A DNA stretch of 64,000 nt from positions 1-64,000 of the forward strand of contig CALADQ010000010.1 in the NCBI GenBank assembly GCA_937890765.1. Reading direction: 5' to 3'. The notes under the pieces were generated by a model, which was given only the letters and a program-made list of their open reading frames with translations, searched no databases and had not been told where the DNA came from. The position numbers and the translations under genes were made by a program. The DNA is from an uncultured Candidatus Neoarthromitus sp. (GTDB lineage: Bacteria > Bacillota > Clostridia > Clostridiales > Clostridiaceae). Positions 63,549 through 64,000 of the stretch are shown piece after piece (the stretch's first letter is position 1; each line of letters opens with the position of its first letter).

Positions 63549-63616
63549 GTACTACAATATGGTAGCACAAATGTCGTACAATCGTAGCACAAAAGGGATT
63601 TTAATTGTCGCACAAT
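63549..63616. repeat. Five direct repeats ahead of the RHH-type gene (candidate operator, centromere or iterons)
   Basis: Copies of GTMGYACAAW start at 63562, 63573, 63584 and 63607, with a weaker copy (GTACTACAAT) at 63549. The first three of the four good copies are spaced at 11 bases and the last at 23, so all lie on about the same helix face. The region precedes the minus-strand RHH-type gene. Such arrays bind CopG/ParR-type proteins or Rep proteins. Confidence 0.65.
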
Positions 63617-64000
63617 GGCAGGGGAGGGGATACTATATATAGATAGTGCAAAATGATTTTATTTTTTTAAAAGGTTTGATAAAATTTTGTTTACTTTCTC
63701 TTTTGGAAAAGAGGTATACGTAGATTATTTTATCCGTGTAGTGGAATAATAATATTAAATAGGGATTTACGAAGTTGTCATTTGAGGTGGGCAAATGATA
63801 TATTTATAAATACATTGAATTTAACATATTGAGGAGGATGTAAGATAATACACAGTGGCGAAATTGATAAACATCCAGTTTCCAAATGCATAAAAGTTGA
63901 GATGTTGATTTTTAGCTTCCAGTTACAAAAAATATTATGATTCAAATAATTAATTTCGATGGTTGGGTCGATAACCAATACAAACATAATGAAACTTTAT
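63617..64000. other. End of window inside the mobile element; no confident gene
   Basis: There is a purine-rich patch (GGGGAGGGG near 63620) and a short palindrome ACTATATATAGATAGT. A GAGGAGG sequence near 63830 resembles a ribosome site, but is followed by a stop in frame. Downstream, a short plus-strand frame starting at 63937 runs off the window edge without a ribosome site. I see no recognisable protein. This is probably a regulatory or degraded part of the element. Confidence 0.4.

Noticed and set aside
63778..63987. Minus-strand frame of 69 codons at the window end
   Set aside because: It has no ribosome site, family or coding pattern. The region may be non-coding or degraded.
1..64000. 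CRISPR arrays, tRNA genes and insertion sequences
   Set aside because: I looked for regularly spaced repeats, cloverleaf-like sequences and transposase motifs and found none beyond the integrase module.

Overview
The window is very AT-rich DNA (near 28% G+C by eye) from a Gram-positive member of the Clostridia. The order rapZ-yvcK-whiA, the run uvrB-uvrA-FHA-ftsW-pbp-uvrC-murB, pfkA-pyk beside dnaE, strong AAGGAGG ribosome sites, an AbrB regulator and a GerS-like lipoprotein next to alanine racemase all point to a spore-former of the Clostridiaceae type. The low G+C, compact layout and a secreted GH89 alpha-N-acetylglucosaminidase would fit a host-associated lineage such as the segmented filamentous bacteria (Candidatus Arthromitus/Savagella). 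That placement is inference.

Layout. 1-110: tail of a 5S rRNA with terminators. 0.1-6.1 kb: FemAB-type transferase, frameshifted rsmI, AbrB, a short HesB/IscA-like gene with an in-frame TGA that I read as selenocysteine, a VanX-like D,D-dipeptidase, an LCP ligase and an O-acyltransferase. 6.2-19.6 kb: a Wzx/Wzy-type surface polysaccharide locus (glycosyltransferases, polymerase, flippase, initiating phosphoglycosyltransferase, ManC, GalU), interrupted by a minus-strand cohesin/DUF4214 protein and a second LCP ligase. 19.7-25 kb: ssb, flavodiiron protein, a DUF6514-like protein, acpS (apparent AUU start), GerS-like lipoprotein, alr and a MazEF/EndoAI-EndoA-type toxin-antitoxin pair. 25-27.8 kb: GH89 glycosidase. 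27.8-33.3 kb: biotin operon bioW-F-B-D-A led by a small membrane protein. 33.4-53.7 kb: ftsEX, ctpA, uvrB, uvrA, cell-wall elongation genes, uvrC, murB, rapZ-yvcK-whiA, an unassigned protein and asnB. 53.8-61.4 kb: dnaE, pfkA, pyk and an RlmD-type methyltransferase. 61.4-64 kb: one end of an integrated mobile element with a tyrosine integrase, an excisionase-like protein, a probable tandem ribbon-helix-helix protein with direct repeats upstream, and a 56-residue membrane protein.

The genes cohere around envelope construction (peptidoglycan precursor, cross-bridge, polysaccharide export and attachment), core DNA repair and glycolysis. Biotin would be made from pimelate through BioW. The most interesting items are the hidden selenoprotein gene with a well-placed SECIS-like hairpin, the direct repeats in the mobile element, the unassigned membrane protein of the biotin operon, and an unexplained nested inverted repeat ahead of uvrB.
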